Assembly (NCBI GenBank): GCA_945637645.1
Contig: CALZDK010000003.1
Location: forward strand, 1-24,991
DNA length: 24,991 bases
Direction of reading: 5' to 3'
From: an uncultured Prevotella sp.
GTDB taxonomy: Bacteria; Bacteroidota; Bacteroidia; Bacteroidales; Bacteroidaceae
The notes beneath the pieces are model-generated. The model ran no database searches. It saw only the letters and a program-made list of their open reading frames with translations, and was not told where the DNA came from. Each line of letters starts with the position of its first letter. Within the stretch, counting starts at the first letter, position 1. A program made the translations under genes and the position numbers. Below are positions 16,801 through 23,890 of the stretch, piece by piece.

Positions 16801-17568
16801 CTTATGCGCTATGGACAGCTCTATCAGACCGAGATGGCAGAGATGCGCAACTCGCTCTTCGGCGACGAGAATGCCGTGGAGATAGCCACGCCTCCAATCC
16901 TTAAGGGCGAGCCGTGGAGCGACATAGAAAGACTCAACAAGGAGCGTGAACTTGTTGGCATCTATCTCTCCGCACATCCTCTGGACGAATATAAGGTCAT
17001 ATTGGACAACCTGTGCAACACTCCATGTCAGGAAATTGACGACACTCAGAAACTTGCCACGAGGGAAGACATTGTCATTGGAGGCATTGTCACAGGAATA
17101 AGACAGAAATACACCAAGACAGGAAAGCCTTGCGGCTTTGTCACCCTTGAGGATTTCGATGGCAGCGGGGTGCTTGCCCTCTTCGGTGAGGACTGGGGAC
17201 GTTTTGCGGGCATGTTCCAGGAGGGAGCCTCGGTATATATCGTGGCAAAGCTGCAGCAGCGTTTCCGCGACAGTACACTCTACGACTTGAAGGTTCAGGA
17301 TGTGAAATACATGCAGACGGTGAAGGACGAGACACTGAGAAAAATCACCATATCCATCGATGCCAGCAAACTCGATGCCCAGATGGTGCAGGAGCTGAAC
17401 GAGCTTATCGCCGAGACTCCCGGCAAGACATCGCTCTATTTCCAGTTGCTCGACTCACGAAGCAAGAAACACGTGCTGCTGAAAAGCAAGTCTCGGACCA
17501 TCGACATCCGCAGCCGCCTGATTAATTATATAGATCAGAACGAGGCATTGGACTATAAGATAAACTGA
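13858..17568 (+). CDS. dnaE: DNA polymerase III subunit alpha
   Basis: A 1236-residue replicative polymerase. It starts at the PHP domain (H6-L-H8-V-H10-T-Y-Y-S, then TDHGDMFG and the later NDAHFVD), which keeps many metal-ligand-type His/Asp residues and may be an active proofreading nuclease. The palm carries PDIDTDF with Asp471, Asp473 and Asp475; KAMGKKKK follows around residue 780, then FNKSHATCYSW and the helix-hairpin-helix region. An OB-fold lies near residues 1070-1150 (IVIGGIVTGIRQKYTKTGKPCGF). The upstream in-frame Met at 13798 lies within the promoter, so ATG 13858 is the start. The length is slightly above E. coli DnaE (1160 residues), as is common in Bacteroidetes. trxA follows after 42 bp. 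Confidence 0.97.
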   Translation: MQDFIHLHVHTYYSILDGQSSIAKLVDKAVGNGMKGMAVTDHGDMFGIKEFFDYCNKVNGGRKKEGLEPFKPILGCEMYVARHRKEDKNKDNGDRSGYHLIVLAKNYRGYKNLIKLVSNAWVDGFYGRPRTDRADLERYHEDLIVCSACIAGEVPRKILQDDIAGAREAIEWYKRVFGDDYYLELQRHEVKDPTIRANRETFPLQQKANKVLVELAKEYGIKVVCTNDAHFVDQENAEAHDHLLCLSTGKDLDDPSRMLYSKQEWFKTREEMNEVFADIPEALSNTLEILDKVEFYDIENAPIMPFFPIPEEFGTEEQWREKFSEEDLFKEFTSDENGENQLPREEGEKKIAKLGGYDKLYRIKFEADYLAKLAYEGAAKLYPMPLTQEVDDRIRFELHIMKTMGFPGYFLIVQDFINSARDELGVMVGPGRGSAAGSVVAYCLGITKIDPIKYDLLFERFLNPDRISLPDIDTDFDDDGRGRVLEWVEDKYGHENCAHIITYGTMATKNSIKDVARVEKLPLEKANWLCKLIPDKLPDGLKMNLGNAIKCIPELREAEASPDPKLHNTMEYAKMLEGTVRGTGIHACGFIICRDKISDWVPVSVAEDKSDPGHKLRCTQYDGHVIESTGLIKMDFLGLKTLSIMKEAVENIRITTGEVVDLDTIPIDDELTYKLYCDGRTIGTFQFESPGMQKYLRELHPTVFEDLIAMNALYRPGPMDYIPSFIARKNGREEIKYDIPCMEKYLKDTYGITVYQEQVMLLSRQLADFTRGESDALRKAMGKKKKAIVDAMKPKFIEGGKKNGHDPKVLEKIWGDWEKFASYAFNKSHATCYSWVSYQTAYLKAHYPAEYMAAVMSRNLDNINEITKLMDECRAMGIPTLGPDVNESRGKFSANKKGEIRFGISAIKGVGGAAAEAIINEREKNGPYKDIFDFIHRINLSSCNRKCMESLVLSGGFDGFGTMKREDFFAKNAKGETFIDTLMRYGQLYQTEMAEMRNSLFGDENAVEIATPPILKGEPWSDIERLNKERELVGIYLSAHPLDEYKVILDNLCNTPCQEIDDTQKLATREDIVIGGIVTGIRQKYTKTGKPCGFVTLEDFDGSGVLALFGEDWGRFAGMFQEGASVYIVAKLQQRFRDSTLYDLKVQDVKYMQTVKDETLRKITISIDASKLDAQMVQELNELIAETPGKTSLYFQLLDSRSKKHVLLKSKSRTIDIRSRLINYIDQNEALDYKIN

Positions 17569-17610
17569 CGACACACAATTATAATAATAAAAATAAAAAA
17601 AATTAAAGTA

Positions 17611-17925
17611 ATGGAAACAAAGATTACATCAAGCAACTTTGAGACTTTGAAGAATGGCGAACTGCCATTGGTTGTTGACTTTTGGGCTACATGGTGTGGA
17701 CCATGCCGCATGATTGCCCCTATCATCGAGGAACTGGCAAAAGAGTATGACGGCAAAATCAACGTGGGCAAGTGCGACGTTGAGGAGTGCGACGACATTG
17801 CTGCCGAATTCGGTATCCGCAACATTCCTACTATCCTTTTCTTCAAGGGTGGCGAGATTGTTGACAAGATGGTTGGAGCAGCATCCAAGTCTAAAATTGA
17901 GGAAAAGTTCAAGGCTTTGCTCTAA
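17611..17925 (+). CDS. trxA: Thioredoxin
   Basis: A 104-residue cytosolic thioredoxin with the redox site W28-C29-G30-P31-C32 in VVDFWATWCGPCRMIAP, and the cis-proline loop IRNIPTILFF. It reduces protein disulfides, normally with thioredoxin reductase, which is not in this window. It has no signal peptide. The A/T-rich leader (17575-17610) has no clear TAnnTTTG box, so it may be read from the dnaE promoter. Its TAA shares one base with the ATG of the next gene (TAATG), implying coupling to the S9 peptidase. Confidence 0.96.
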   Translation: METKITSSNFETLKNGELPLVVDFWATWCGPCRMIAPIIEELAKEYDGKINVGKCDVEECDDIAAEFGIRNIPTILFFKGGEIVDKMVGAASKSKIEEKFKALL

Positions 17926-20372
17926 TGAGGAAAATTATGCTTATTGCCGCCGCAGCTCTTTTTACCCAAGGGCTGCGTGCCGGCGACATCCAAGTCAAGT
18001 CGTTCCGCTATTCTGGCCCGTTCGTTGTCAAGGTGCCTGTAATGGTTGACAGTGTGGATGTTAACAAAAAGGCATTTTCCGCAGAATCACTGCTTGATAC
18101 TCCCGTCGGTCTGCTGAAGGCTGGCGGGGGTAGTGTTTATAGCGGTGCCTTCGCTCCCGGTTCTGATGACGACAACGCCCTTCACCTCTTGCAGTTCCAA
18201 CTGACCAATAGCGGCTATGCCAAAGCGCAGGTGAAGGTGGGAAAAATGAAAAACTATCAACTTTTCGTTGATGGCGAGAAGAGCGACGGCAATCTTTGCC
18301 TTTTGCCTGCCACTCACGATGTGGTGGTGAAATATCTCTCACATAAGGGCGACAACGACTCGTTGCAGGTCGTTGTTTCTGCTGAGAACGATAATCTCTT
18401 GCAACTCTCCACAGGCACAAAGCGCCAATACACCCTCGCTGACGTGCTCAACGGCAAGCATTTCGCGGGCACAAGTCTCTCTGCCGATGGACGTTATCTC
18501 ATCACTGGCTACAAGGATGTGGTCAATGCCACCACCACGTCGCGCCGCTGGAGTCTTACCGACTTGCGGACAGGAAACCTGGTGCTCGACACAGACAGGG
18601 CTATCGAATGGGTGCCAGGCACCAACAGTTATTATTTTGTACGAGAGTCTTCAACGGGTCGCCAACTCGTTGTCGTTGATGCGGCAACAGGCAAGGAGCG
18701 CATAGCAGCCAATGGACTGCCCGATTCCTATTTCATGTTCTCGCCAACGGCAGACTTCCTCGTCGTGTCACGCAATGTGGAAGGTCCAAAGGACGATGCC
18801 GATGTGCATCAGTTTGTCAGCCCCGACGACAGAATGCCCGGATGGCGCAACCGCACTGTTCTTGAGAAGTTCGACCTTGCCACAGGATTCGTCCAGCCTC
18901 TCACTTTCGGCTACAATAACGTGATGGCGATGGACATTTCTCGCGACGGACGTTATCTTCTCTATATGGTTAGCCGACAGCGCCTCGAAAAGCGGCCTAC
19001 GACACTCTTCTCCATCCATCGTCTCGACTTGCAGACCATGGCAGACGAGACTGTCGTTGCCGACGATGGTTTCATCGGAAACGCCACGTTCTCGCCCGAT
19101 GGCAAGAGCATTGCCGTTGTTGGTTCTCCCGAAGCGTTTGGAGGCATAGGCAAGAACTTGCCGGCCGACCGCACTCCAAGCATGGTTGACAATCAGGTGT
19201 TCATCGTGAGGATTGCCGACCGCAACGTAGTGCCACTGACACGCGATTTCAAACCGAGTGTCGAGGAGTTGCAGTGGAATGTCTATGACGGAAAAATCTA
19301 TTTCACAGCCCTCGACCGCGACTGCAAGCATCTCTATCGTGCCGATGCCAAGTCGGGTAGGATAGAGCAGATTGCGGAGCCGGAGGAGTATATGGGTCAG
19401 TTCTCTCTTGCTGAAAAGGCTCCCGTTGTGGCATTCAGCGGACAGAGTGCGTCAAACACCGACCGCCTTTACCGTATGGACCTCAAGAGCCTTAAGCCAA
19501 CCGTGATCGAAGACCTCCACGCGCAACGTTTCGGCGACGTGGAGTTTGGCGAGTGCAAGGCATGGGATTTCGTCAACTCGCGTGGCGACACCATCTGTGG
19601 CCGCTACTATCTGCCTCCACATTTCGACCCGTCGAAGAAATATCCTCTCATTGTCAACTACTACGGCGGTTGCTCGCCAACGAGCCGCTATTTCGAGAGC
19701 CGTTATCCGCACCATCTCTATGCCACTATGGGCTATGTCGTCTATGTCGTGCAGCCAAGTGGTGCTACTGGCTTCGGTCAGGAGTTCTCTTCGCGCCACG
19801 TCAACACAGCCGGCGAGGGACCAGCCCAGGACATCATAGAGGGAACGAAGAAATTCTGCAACGACCATTCTTTCGTCGATGCCAAGAAGATAGGATGTAT
19901 CGGTGCTTCTTATGGTGGTTTTATGACGCAGTATCTGCAAACCAAGACCGACATCTTTGCCGCAGCCATCTCCCATGCAGGCATCAGCGACCACACCAGC
20001 TATTGGGGTGAAGGCTATTGGGGCTATTCCTACAGCGAGGTGTCTATGGCAAACAGTTATCCGTGGACTGACCACGAGTTGTTTGTCAACCGCAGTCCGT
20101 TGTTCCTTGCCGACAAGATACACACTCCATTGCTGTTTGTTCACGGCATGGCAGACCACAACGTTCCTGTAGGCGAGAGTATTCAGATGTACAATGCCCT
20201 CCGTTTGCTCAATCGTCCAACCGCTTTCGTCGTTGTTGAGGGCGAGGATCATCATATCCTCACCTACGACAAGCGTGTAAAGTGGCAAAACACCATCTTC
20301 GCGTGGTTTGCCAAATGGCTTCAGAACGATTCCTCCTGGTGGGATTCCATGTATGACAAGATACCGGAGTAG
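17925..20372 (+). CDS. Secreted dipeptidyl-peptidase IV-like S9 serine peptidase
   Basis: An 815-residue enzyme with an N-terminal signal peptide (MRKIMLIAAAALFTQGLRAG). The middle (~150-560) is a beta-propeller of the DPP4 N-terminal type with repeats such as SADGRYLITGY, SRDGRYLLYMVS and SPDGKSIAVVG. The C-terminal alpha/beta-hydrolase carries the triad Ser662 (GASYGGF), Asp744 (HGMADHNVP) and His776 (GEDHHI). S9B/S9C enzymes remove dipeptides or cleave short peptides in the periplasm; proline specificity is the family default. The ATG overlaps the trxA stop by one base. The propeller's N-terminal ~130 residues are divergent. It ends at a convergent junction with the GH97 gene. Confidence 0.92.
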   Translation: MRKIMLIAAAALFTQGLRAGDIQVKSFRYSGPFVVKVPVMVDSVDVNKKAFSAESLLDTPVGLLKAGGGSVYSGAFAPGSDDDNALHLLQFQLTNSGYAKAQVKVGKMKNYQLFVDGEKSDGNLCLLPATHDVVVKYLSHKGDNDSLQVVVSAENDNLLQLSTGTKRQYTLADVLNGKHFAGTSLSADGRYLITGYKDVVNATTTSRRWSLTDLRTGNLVLDTDRAIEWVPGTNSYYFVRESSTGRQLVVVDAATGKERIAANGLPDSYFMFSPTADFLVVSRNVEGPKDDADVHQFVSPDDRMPGWRNRTVLEKFDLATGFVQPLTFGYNNVMAMDISRDGRYLLYMVSRQRLEKRPTTLFSIHRLDLQTMADETVVADDGFIGNATFSPDGKSIAVVGSPEAFGGIGKNLPADRTPSMVDNQVFIVRIADRNVVPLTRDFKPSVEELQWNVYDGKIYFTALDRDCKHLYRADAKSGRIEQIAEPEEYMGQFSLAEKAPVVAFSGQSASNTDRLYRMDLKSLKPTVIEDLHAQRFGDVEFGECKAWDFVNSRGDTICGRYYLPPHFDPSKKYPLIVNYYGGCSPTSRYFESRYPHHLYATMGYVVYVVQPSGATGFGQEFSSRHVNTAGEGPAQDIIEGTKKFCNDHSFVDAKKIGCIGASYGGFMTQYLQTKTDIFAAAISHAGISDHTSYWGEGYWGYSYSEVSMANSYPWTDHELFVNRSPLFLADKIHTPLLFVHGMADHNVPVGESIQMYNALRLLNRPTAFVVVEGEDHHILTYDKRVKWQNTIFAWFAKWLQNDSSWWDSMYDKIPE

Positions 20373-20373
20373 A

Positions 20374-20435
20374 GGAGTTAAGATAAGGAGTTAAGGAGTT
20401 GCAGGAGTTAACTCCTTAGCTCCTAAAACAACTCC
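20374..20435. repeat. GGAGTTA repeat cluster with hairpin at convergent gene ends
   Basis: Four direct copies of GGAGTT(A/G) (20374, 20387, 20395, 20404) run into inverse copies (20409-20415, 20429-20435). A 15-bp stem with one G-U pair joins 20386-20400 to 20410-20424 over a 9-nt loop, and GGAGTTAACTCC at 20404-20415 is a perfect palindrome. It separates the S9 peptidase stop from the GH97 stop and may serve both as a terminator, though no T tract follows on the plus strand. Confidence 0.8.
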
Positions 20436-20444
20436 CTAATATAT

Positions 20445-22460
20445 TTATCTAATCCTCGCCGCCCAACCGCCGCCAGAGGCGAGGTTGATAGTGAGTTTGT
20501 CGCCTTTGTTCACTTTTTGCACTGTTTTTCTGTAGTCAGTGGCTTCCTTCTCGGCGTTTATTCCATCGGCAAAGATTATTGCCTCGTGAGTGCCTTCAGA
20601 GAGGAATGAGAGGTCGAGGGTCAAAACTCTTGGAGTCCAGTCGGTGAGGGCAGAGACATACCATGTGTCACCTTTGCGTCGTGCCAGCACGGTGTATTCT
20701 CCGAGTTCTCCGTCCAGTGCTATCGTCTCGTCAAACACGGTAGGTACGAGTGAGATGAAATCAGTACATGCCTGTTCGCGCTCGTATTTTGTCGGACTGT
20801 CGGCAAGCATCTGCAGTGGCGCCTCGAAAGTTGCGTACATCGCCAACTGGTGTACTCGTGTACCTTGGCTCATCGGGTGGTCGTTGTTGCCGAAGAAGTT
20901 GTCGCGGCGTGCGTTGTCCATTGCTCCCGGTGTGTAGTCCATAGGTCCTGTCAACATTCTTAGGTATGGTATCGTCACGTCGTAGCGAGGCTGGTTGTGC
21001 AGAGGTCCGTCGCCTACGCGAGGCTCCCATTTCGAGTTCTCCAGTCCCTTCACTCCCTCGAAGTTGAGAATGTTCGGATATGCACGGTTGATGCCCGCAG
21101 GTTTCAGTCCGTGATAGTCGAGCAACAAATGGTGGCGTGCCGCACTCTCCGCAATTTTATATGCCGAGGCTATCACCTGCTGGTCGTCACGGTCGAAGAA
21201 GTCCACCTTAAATCCCTTTATCCCCATCTCGGCATATTGTTTCATTATGGCGTCTGTCTGTGCCATGTCCCCGTCGGGATTGCTGCCGATGAGGTTGCGC
21301 CAACTCGACCAAAGAATTATGCCTACACCCCGACTTTTGCCATATTCTATCAGTTGTTTTATGTCGATGTCGGGATTAAGGTTTTCTGTCAGCGACTCGT
21401 CTGAACTCCAACCCTCGTCAATGATGATATATTCGAGTTTGTTCTTCGAGGCGAAGTCGATATAGTATTTGTATGTCGGCGTGTTCATTCCAGACTTGAA
21501 GTCCACTCCGGTGATGTTGGTGTTGTTCCACCAGTCCCATGCCACCTTCCCTGGTTTAATCCACGATGTGTCGCCGATGCGGCATTGCGGAGCGAGAAGG
21601 TGTGCCACGTCGCAGTTCATGAGGTCCTTGTCGTTTCTGCTCACCACCACCACGCGCCAAGGCAGGCACTGGTTGCCGCTGATACGTGCTATGTATGCGG
21701 CACGTTCCGTGGGAACAAGGTTCAGGCGTGCGTAGCCTCCAATCACTTGTTTCAGAGGATATGGCGCGAACTTTGCTTGCAATGAGTTTCCCTCGCCCTT
21801 TACAATCATCATTCCCGGATAGTTCTCCACTCCGGCGTCAAGGACCACCGCTTTCTTTCCTTGTGGCAGGCAGAGGGCAAGGGGCGTGATGGCAAGTGAG
21901 TCGGCGTACATCTTCGACAGGGGCTGTTCGTCGTAGTACGATTCGAATGAATAGCACCAACGCTCACCTCCACGGTTGTCGTTAACGTATGGAACAAAGG
22001 CTTTGTGGTCGTCGGCAAAGCGGAACTCCGCCTTCTCGTCGTTCACCACGCGCTGCTTGCGTCCGTTTGCTGTCACTATGCGGTATGCCGCAAAGTCGTC
22101 GTATGCCCTCAGTTCCACGCTAACCCCTTGGGCAAACTTCAGTGTCACGGTGTTGTAGTTCTCGCGTATGACATTCTTCTTTACGTAGAATTCCTTTGAA
22201 GTCTTGTCGATGGTTTTCCTTGCCGTTTCCTTTCCTGCTGTGTTGATGGTTCGTTTGCCGTCGATAGTAATATCGATGGCAGAAGGCAGGAGAACCGCCT
22301 TCCCGTCTTGTTCCACAGCCCATGTCATGCCATTGGTGCCCGTGATGGCAGTCACTTTCAGAGTCCCGTCTGGCGAAGTCACCACGCATGTCTTTTCTCT
22401 TGCAGCCCACACTGTTGATGTCGCAAGAAGCAGTGTTAAGATTAATGTTGTCGTTTTCAT
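20445..22460 (-). CDS. GH97 glycoside hydrolase, retaining-type (alpha-galactosidase-like)
   Basis: A 671-residue secreted enzyme with a signal peptide (MKTTTLILTLLLATSTVWAA), an N-terminal beta-sandwich (~22-290), a TIM barrel (~295-560) and a C-terminal beta domain. The barrel has YIIIDEGWS, GVGIILWSSW and KGFKVDFFDRDDQ, with Asp420 at the position of the nucleophile in retaining GH97 (Asp415 of BtGal97b), and Glu468 (NFEGVKG) where that enzyme has its acid/base Glu470. Inverting SusB-type members use a different set of Glu residues. I therefore infer alpha-galactosidase or the related beta-L-arabinopyranosidase activity, not alpha-glucosidase. It is the last gene of the GH105-GH28-GH97 run, 36 bp after the GH28 gene; side-chain removal from pectin fits this setting. 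Confidence 0.9.
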   Translation of the reverse strand: MKTTTLILTLLLATSTVWAAREKTCVVTSPDGTLKVTAITGTNGMTWAVEQDGKAVLLPSAIDITIDGKRTINTAGKETARKTIDKTSKEFYVKKNVIRENYNTVTLKFAQGVSVELRAYDDFAAYRIVTANGRKQRVVNDEKAEFRFADDHKAFVPYVNDNRGGERWCYSFESYYDEQPLSKMYADSLAITPLALCLPQGKKAVVLDAGVENYPGMMIVKGEGNSLQAKFAPYPLKQVIGGYARLNLVPTERAAYIARISGNQCLPWRVVVVSRNDKDLMNCDVAHLLAPQCRIGDTSWIKPGKVAWDWWNNTNITGVDFKSGMNTPTYKYYIDFASKNKLEYIIIDEGWSSDESLTENLNPDIDIKQLIEYGKSRGVGIILWSSWRNLIGSNPDGDMAQTDAIMKQYAEMGIKGFKVDFFDRDDQQVIASAYKIAESAARHHLLLDYHGLKPAGINRAYPNILNFEGVKGLENSKWEPRVGDGPLHNQPRYDVTIPYLRMLTGPMDYTPGAMDNARRDNFFGNNDHPMSQGTRVHQLAMYATFEAPLQMLADSPTKYEREQACTDFISLVPTVFDETIALDGELGEYTVLARRKGDTWYVSALTDWTPRVLTLDLSFLSEGTHEAIIFADGINAEKEATDYRKTVQKVNKGDKLTINLASGGGWAARIR

Positions 22461-22496
22461 AATGGTTATAAATAGTTAGGTATTTAACTCCACACC

Positions 22497-23834
22497 TTAT
22501 TCCTTGTGCTGCAGTTCTGGCCAGTCGAGCCCGTCTTCTGTTATCTTCACGTTTTTCACCACCGTGTTTTCTATCATGTTCGGGTCGAAGGCCTGTTTTT
22601 TGTCACTAACGAGAATGTTCTCGAAGGTGAAGTCCTTTAACTTGTATTTGTCGCTTGTGCCAACGTCGAAGAAGTTGTTGCAGTCCATCTTTATGTTGCG
22701 CATCACGATGTTGTTGCACTGGCTCAGTGGCATGTCGTCGCGCTTCTCCGGCTTGAAGAACTGTGTCCAAGGGCGAACTACGAGGAAACTGCCCGTGGTG
22801 CCCTTTATGTTCTCCACCGTCACATATTCGTAGTGTTGCGGCGTGTCGGGACGCATCTTCAGCCACAGCACCCTGTTTGCCTTGTTCACGTCGATGTTGC
22901 TCAGCACAATGTTCTTGTCATACACGCTCTCGCTGCCAAGCGTAAGGCATCCGTGTACCACACCGTATCGGCAGTTGTCGATGAGGATATTGTAGTTCGG
23001 ACCGTTCTCCGGAGCCTTGTCAGCCCATGTTCCCTTGCCGCCTTTAATGGCAATGGCATCGTCGTTCACCGACATGTAGCATCCGCTTACGAGAATGTCG
23101 TGACAAACGTCGATGTCTATAGCGTCGCTGCTCGGAGCCTTCACACCTGTTGTAGGTGCGAATATGTGGCAGTCGAGGTAGCGCACATGGTCGCAGCGGT
23201 AGAGATGGTTCGTCCAGAAAGGACTGTTCTGCAGGTGTACGTCCTGCACTGTCACGTTGCGGCAGTTGGAGATATACACCAGTCGCGGACGTTGTTCGTC
23301 CTTGTTCGTACACTGAGGATTCCATTTTCTTCTAATCCAGAATTCCTCCCAGTAGTGGTAGCCGTTACCGTCTATTGTTCCCTTGCCTGCGATGGTAAAC
23401 CCGTCGAGGTTGTCGGCATTGACGAGAGCCGCGAAATATTTGCAAGTCTGTCCTTCTATTCGAGTCTCAAGGATAGGGAAGTCGGCGATATATTCGCTGC
23501 CCTTCAGTTTTCCTCCCTCTTCCACGAGCAGGTGGGTTCCCTGACGGAAGAACACCGCTCCGCTGAGGAATGTACCTTGTGGCACCACCACCACGCCGCC
23601 ACCCTCGGCAGCAGCCTTGTCAATCACTGCCTGTATGGCTTTTGTCTGTATCAGTGTACTGTCGTTTTCCACGCCATGTTCCGTAATCACATATCGTTTA
23701 CCCAGCGTGTTCACGTCCACTTTCTCTCTGTTTTCAAACCACGGGTCCATCTTTGTCCCGTCTGGCCATACGCCTTTCTTCGCCGATGCGCTAATGCTTG
23801 CCATCAGCACCAATAATATTATTATTTTTTTCAT
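22497..23834 (-). CDS. GH28 polygalacturonase-like glycoside hydrolase
   Basis: A 445-residue secreted enzyme with a signal peptide (MKKIIILLVLMASISASA). It starts with a GGGVVVVPQGTFLSG segment and continues as a right-handed parallel beta-helix. GH28 active-site strands are visible: SSDAIDID with Asp237 (the family's NTD position is SD here), VNDDAIAIK with Asp258 and Asp259, HGCLTLGSES with His294, and LKMRPD in the place of RIK. GH28 enzymes invert and cut alpha-1,4-galacturonan or rhamnogalacturonan linkages; this divergent form resembles exo-acting Bacteroidetes members. It lies between the GH105 gene (38-bp gap holding a small repeat) and the GH97 gene, in the same orientation. Confidence 0.92.
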   Translation of the reverse strand: MKKIIILLVLMASISASAKKGVWPDGTKMDPWFENREKVDVNTLGKRYVITEHGVENDSTLIQTKAIQAVIDKAAAEGGGVVVVPQGTFLSGAVFFRQGTHLLVEEGGKLKGSEYIADFPILETRIEGQTCKYFAALVNADNLDGFTIAGKGTIDGNGYHYWEEFWIRRKWNPQCTNKDEQRPRLVYISNCRNVTVQDVHLQNSPFWTNHLYRCDHVRYLDCHIFAPTTGVKAPSSDAIDIDVCHDILVSGCYMSVNDDAIAIKGGKGTWADKAPENGPNYNILIDNCRYGVVHGCLTLGSESVYDKNIVLSNIDVNKANRVLWLKMRPDTPQHYEYVTVENIKGTTGSFLVVRPWTQFFKPEKRDDMPLSQCNNIVMRNIKMDCNNFFDVGTSDKYKLKDFTFENILVSDKKQAFDPNMIENTVVKNVKITEDGLDWPELQHKE

Positions 23835-23851
23835 AATCTTGTATCAATAGT

Positions 23852-23890
23852 GATGAGTGATCTTTTCACTCTTCATTCTTCACTCTTCAT
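23852..23890. repeat. TTCACTCTTCAT repeat at the GH105 3' end
   Basis: TTCACTCTTCAT occurs twice, 14 bp apart (23865-23876 and 23879-23890). An inverse copy at 23852-23860 gives a 9-position hairpin with 23866-23874 (one mismatch). The GH105 stop codon (23873-23875) and its last few codons lie inside the repeat. Confidence 0.6.

Noticed and set aside
15880..16977. 365-codon minus-strand frame inside dnaE
   Set aside because: Antisense shadow of a conserved polymerase coding region; no recognisable motif or promoter.
19452..20288. 278-codon minus-strand frame opposite the S9 peptidase gene
   Set aside because: Antisense to the catalytic domain, with no domain of its own.
22833..23816. 327-codon plus-strand frame opposite the GH28 gene
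   Set aside because: Antisense shadow; His/Val-rich composition with no family resemblance.
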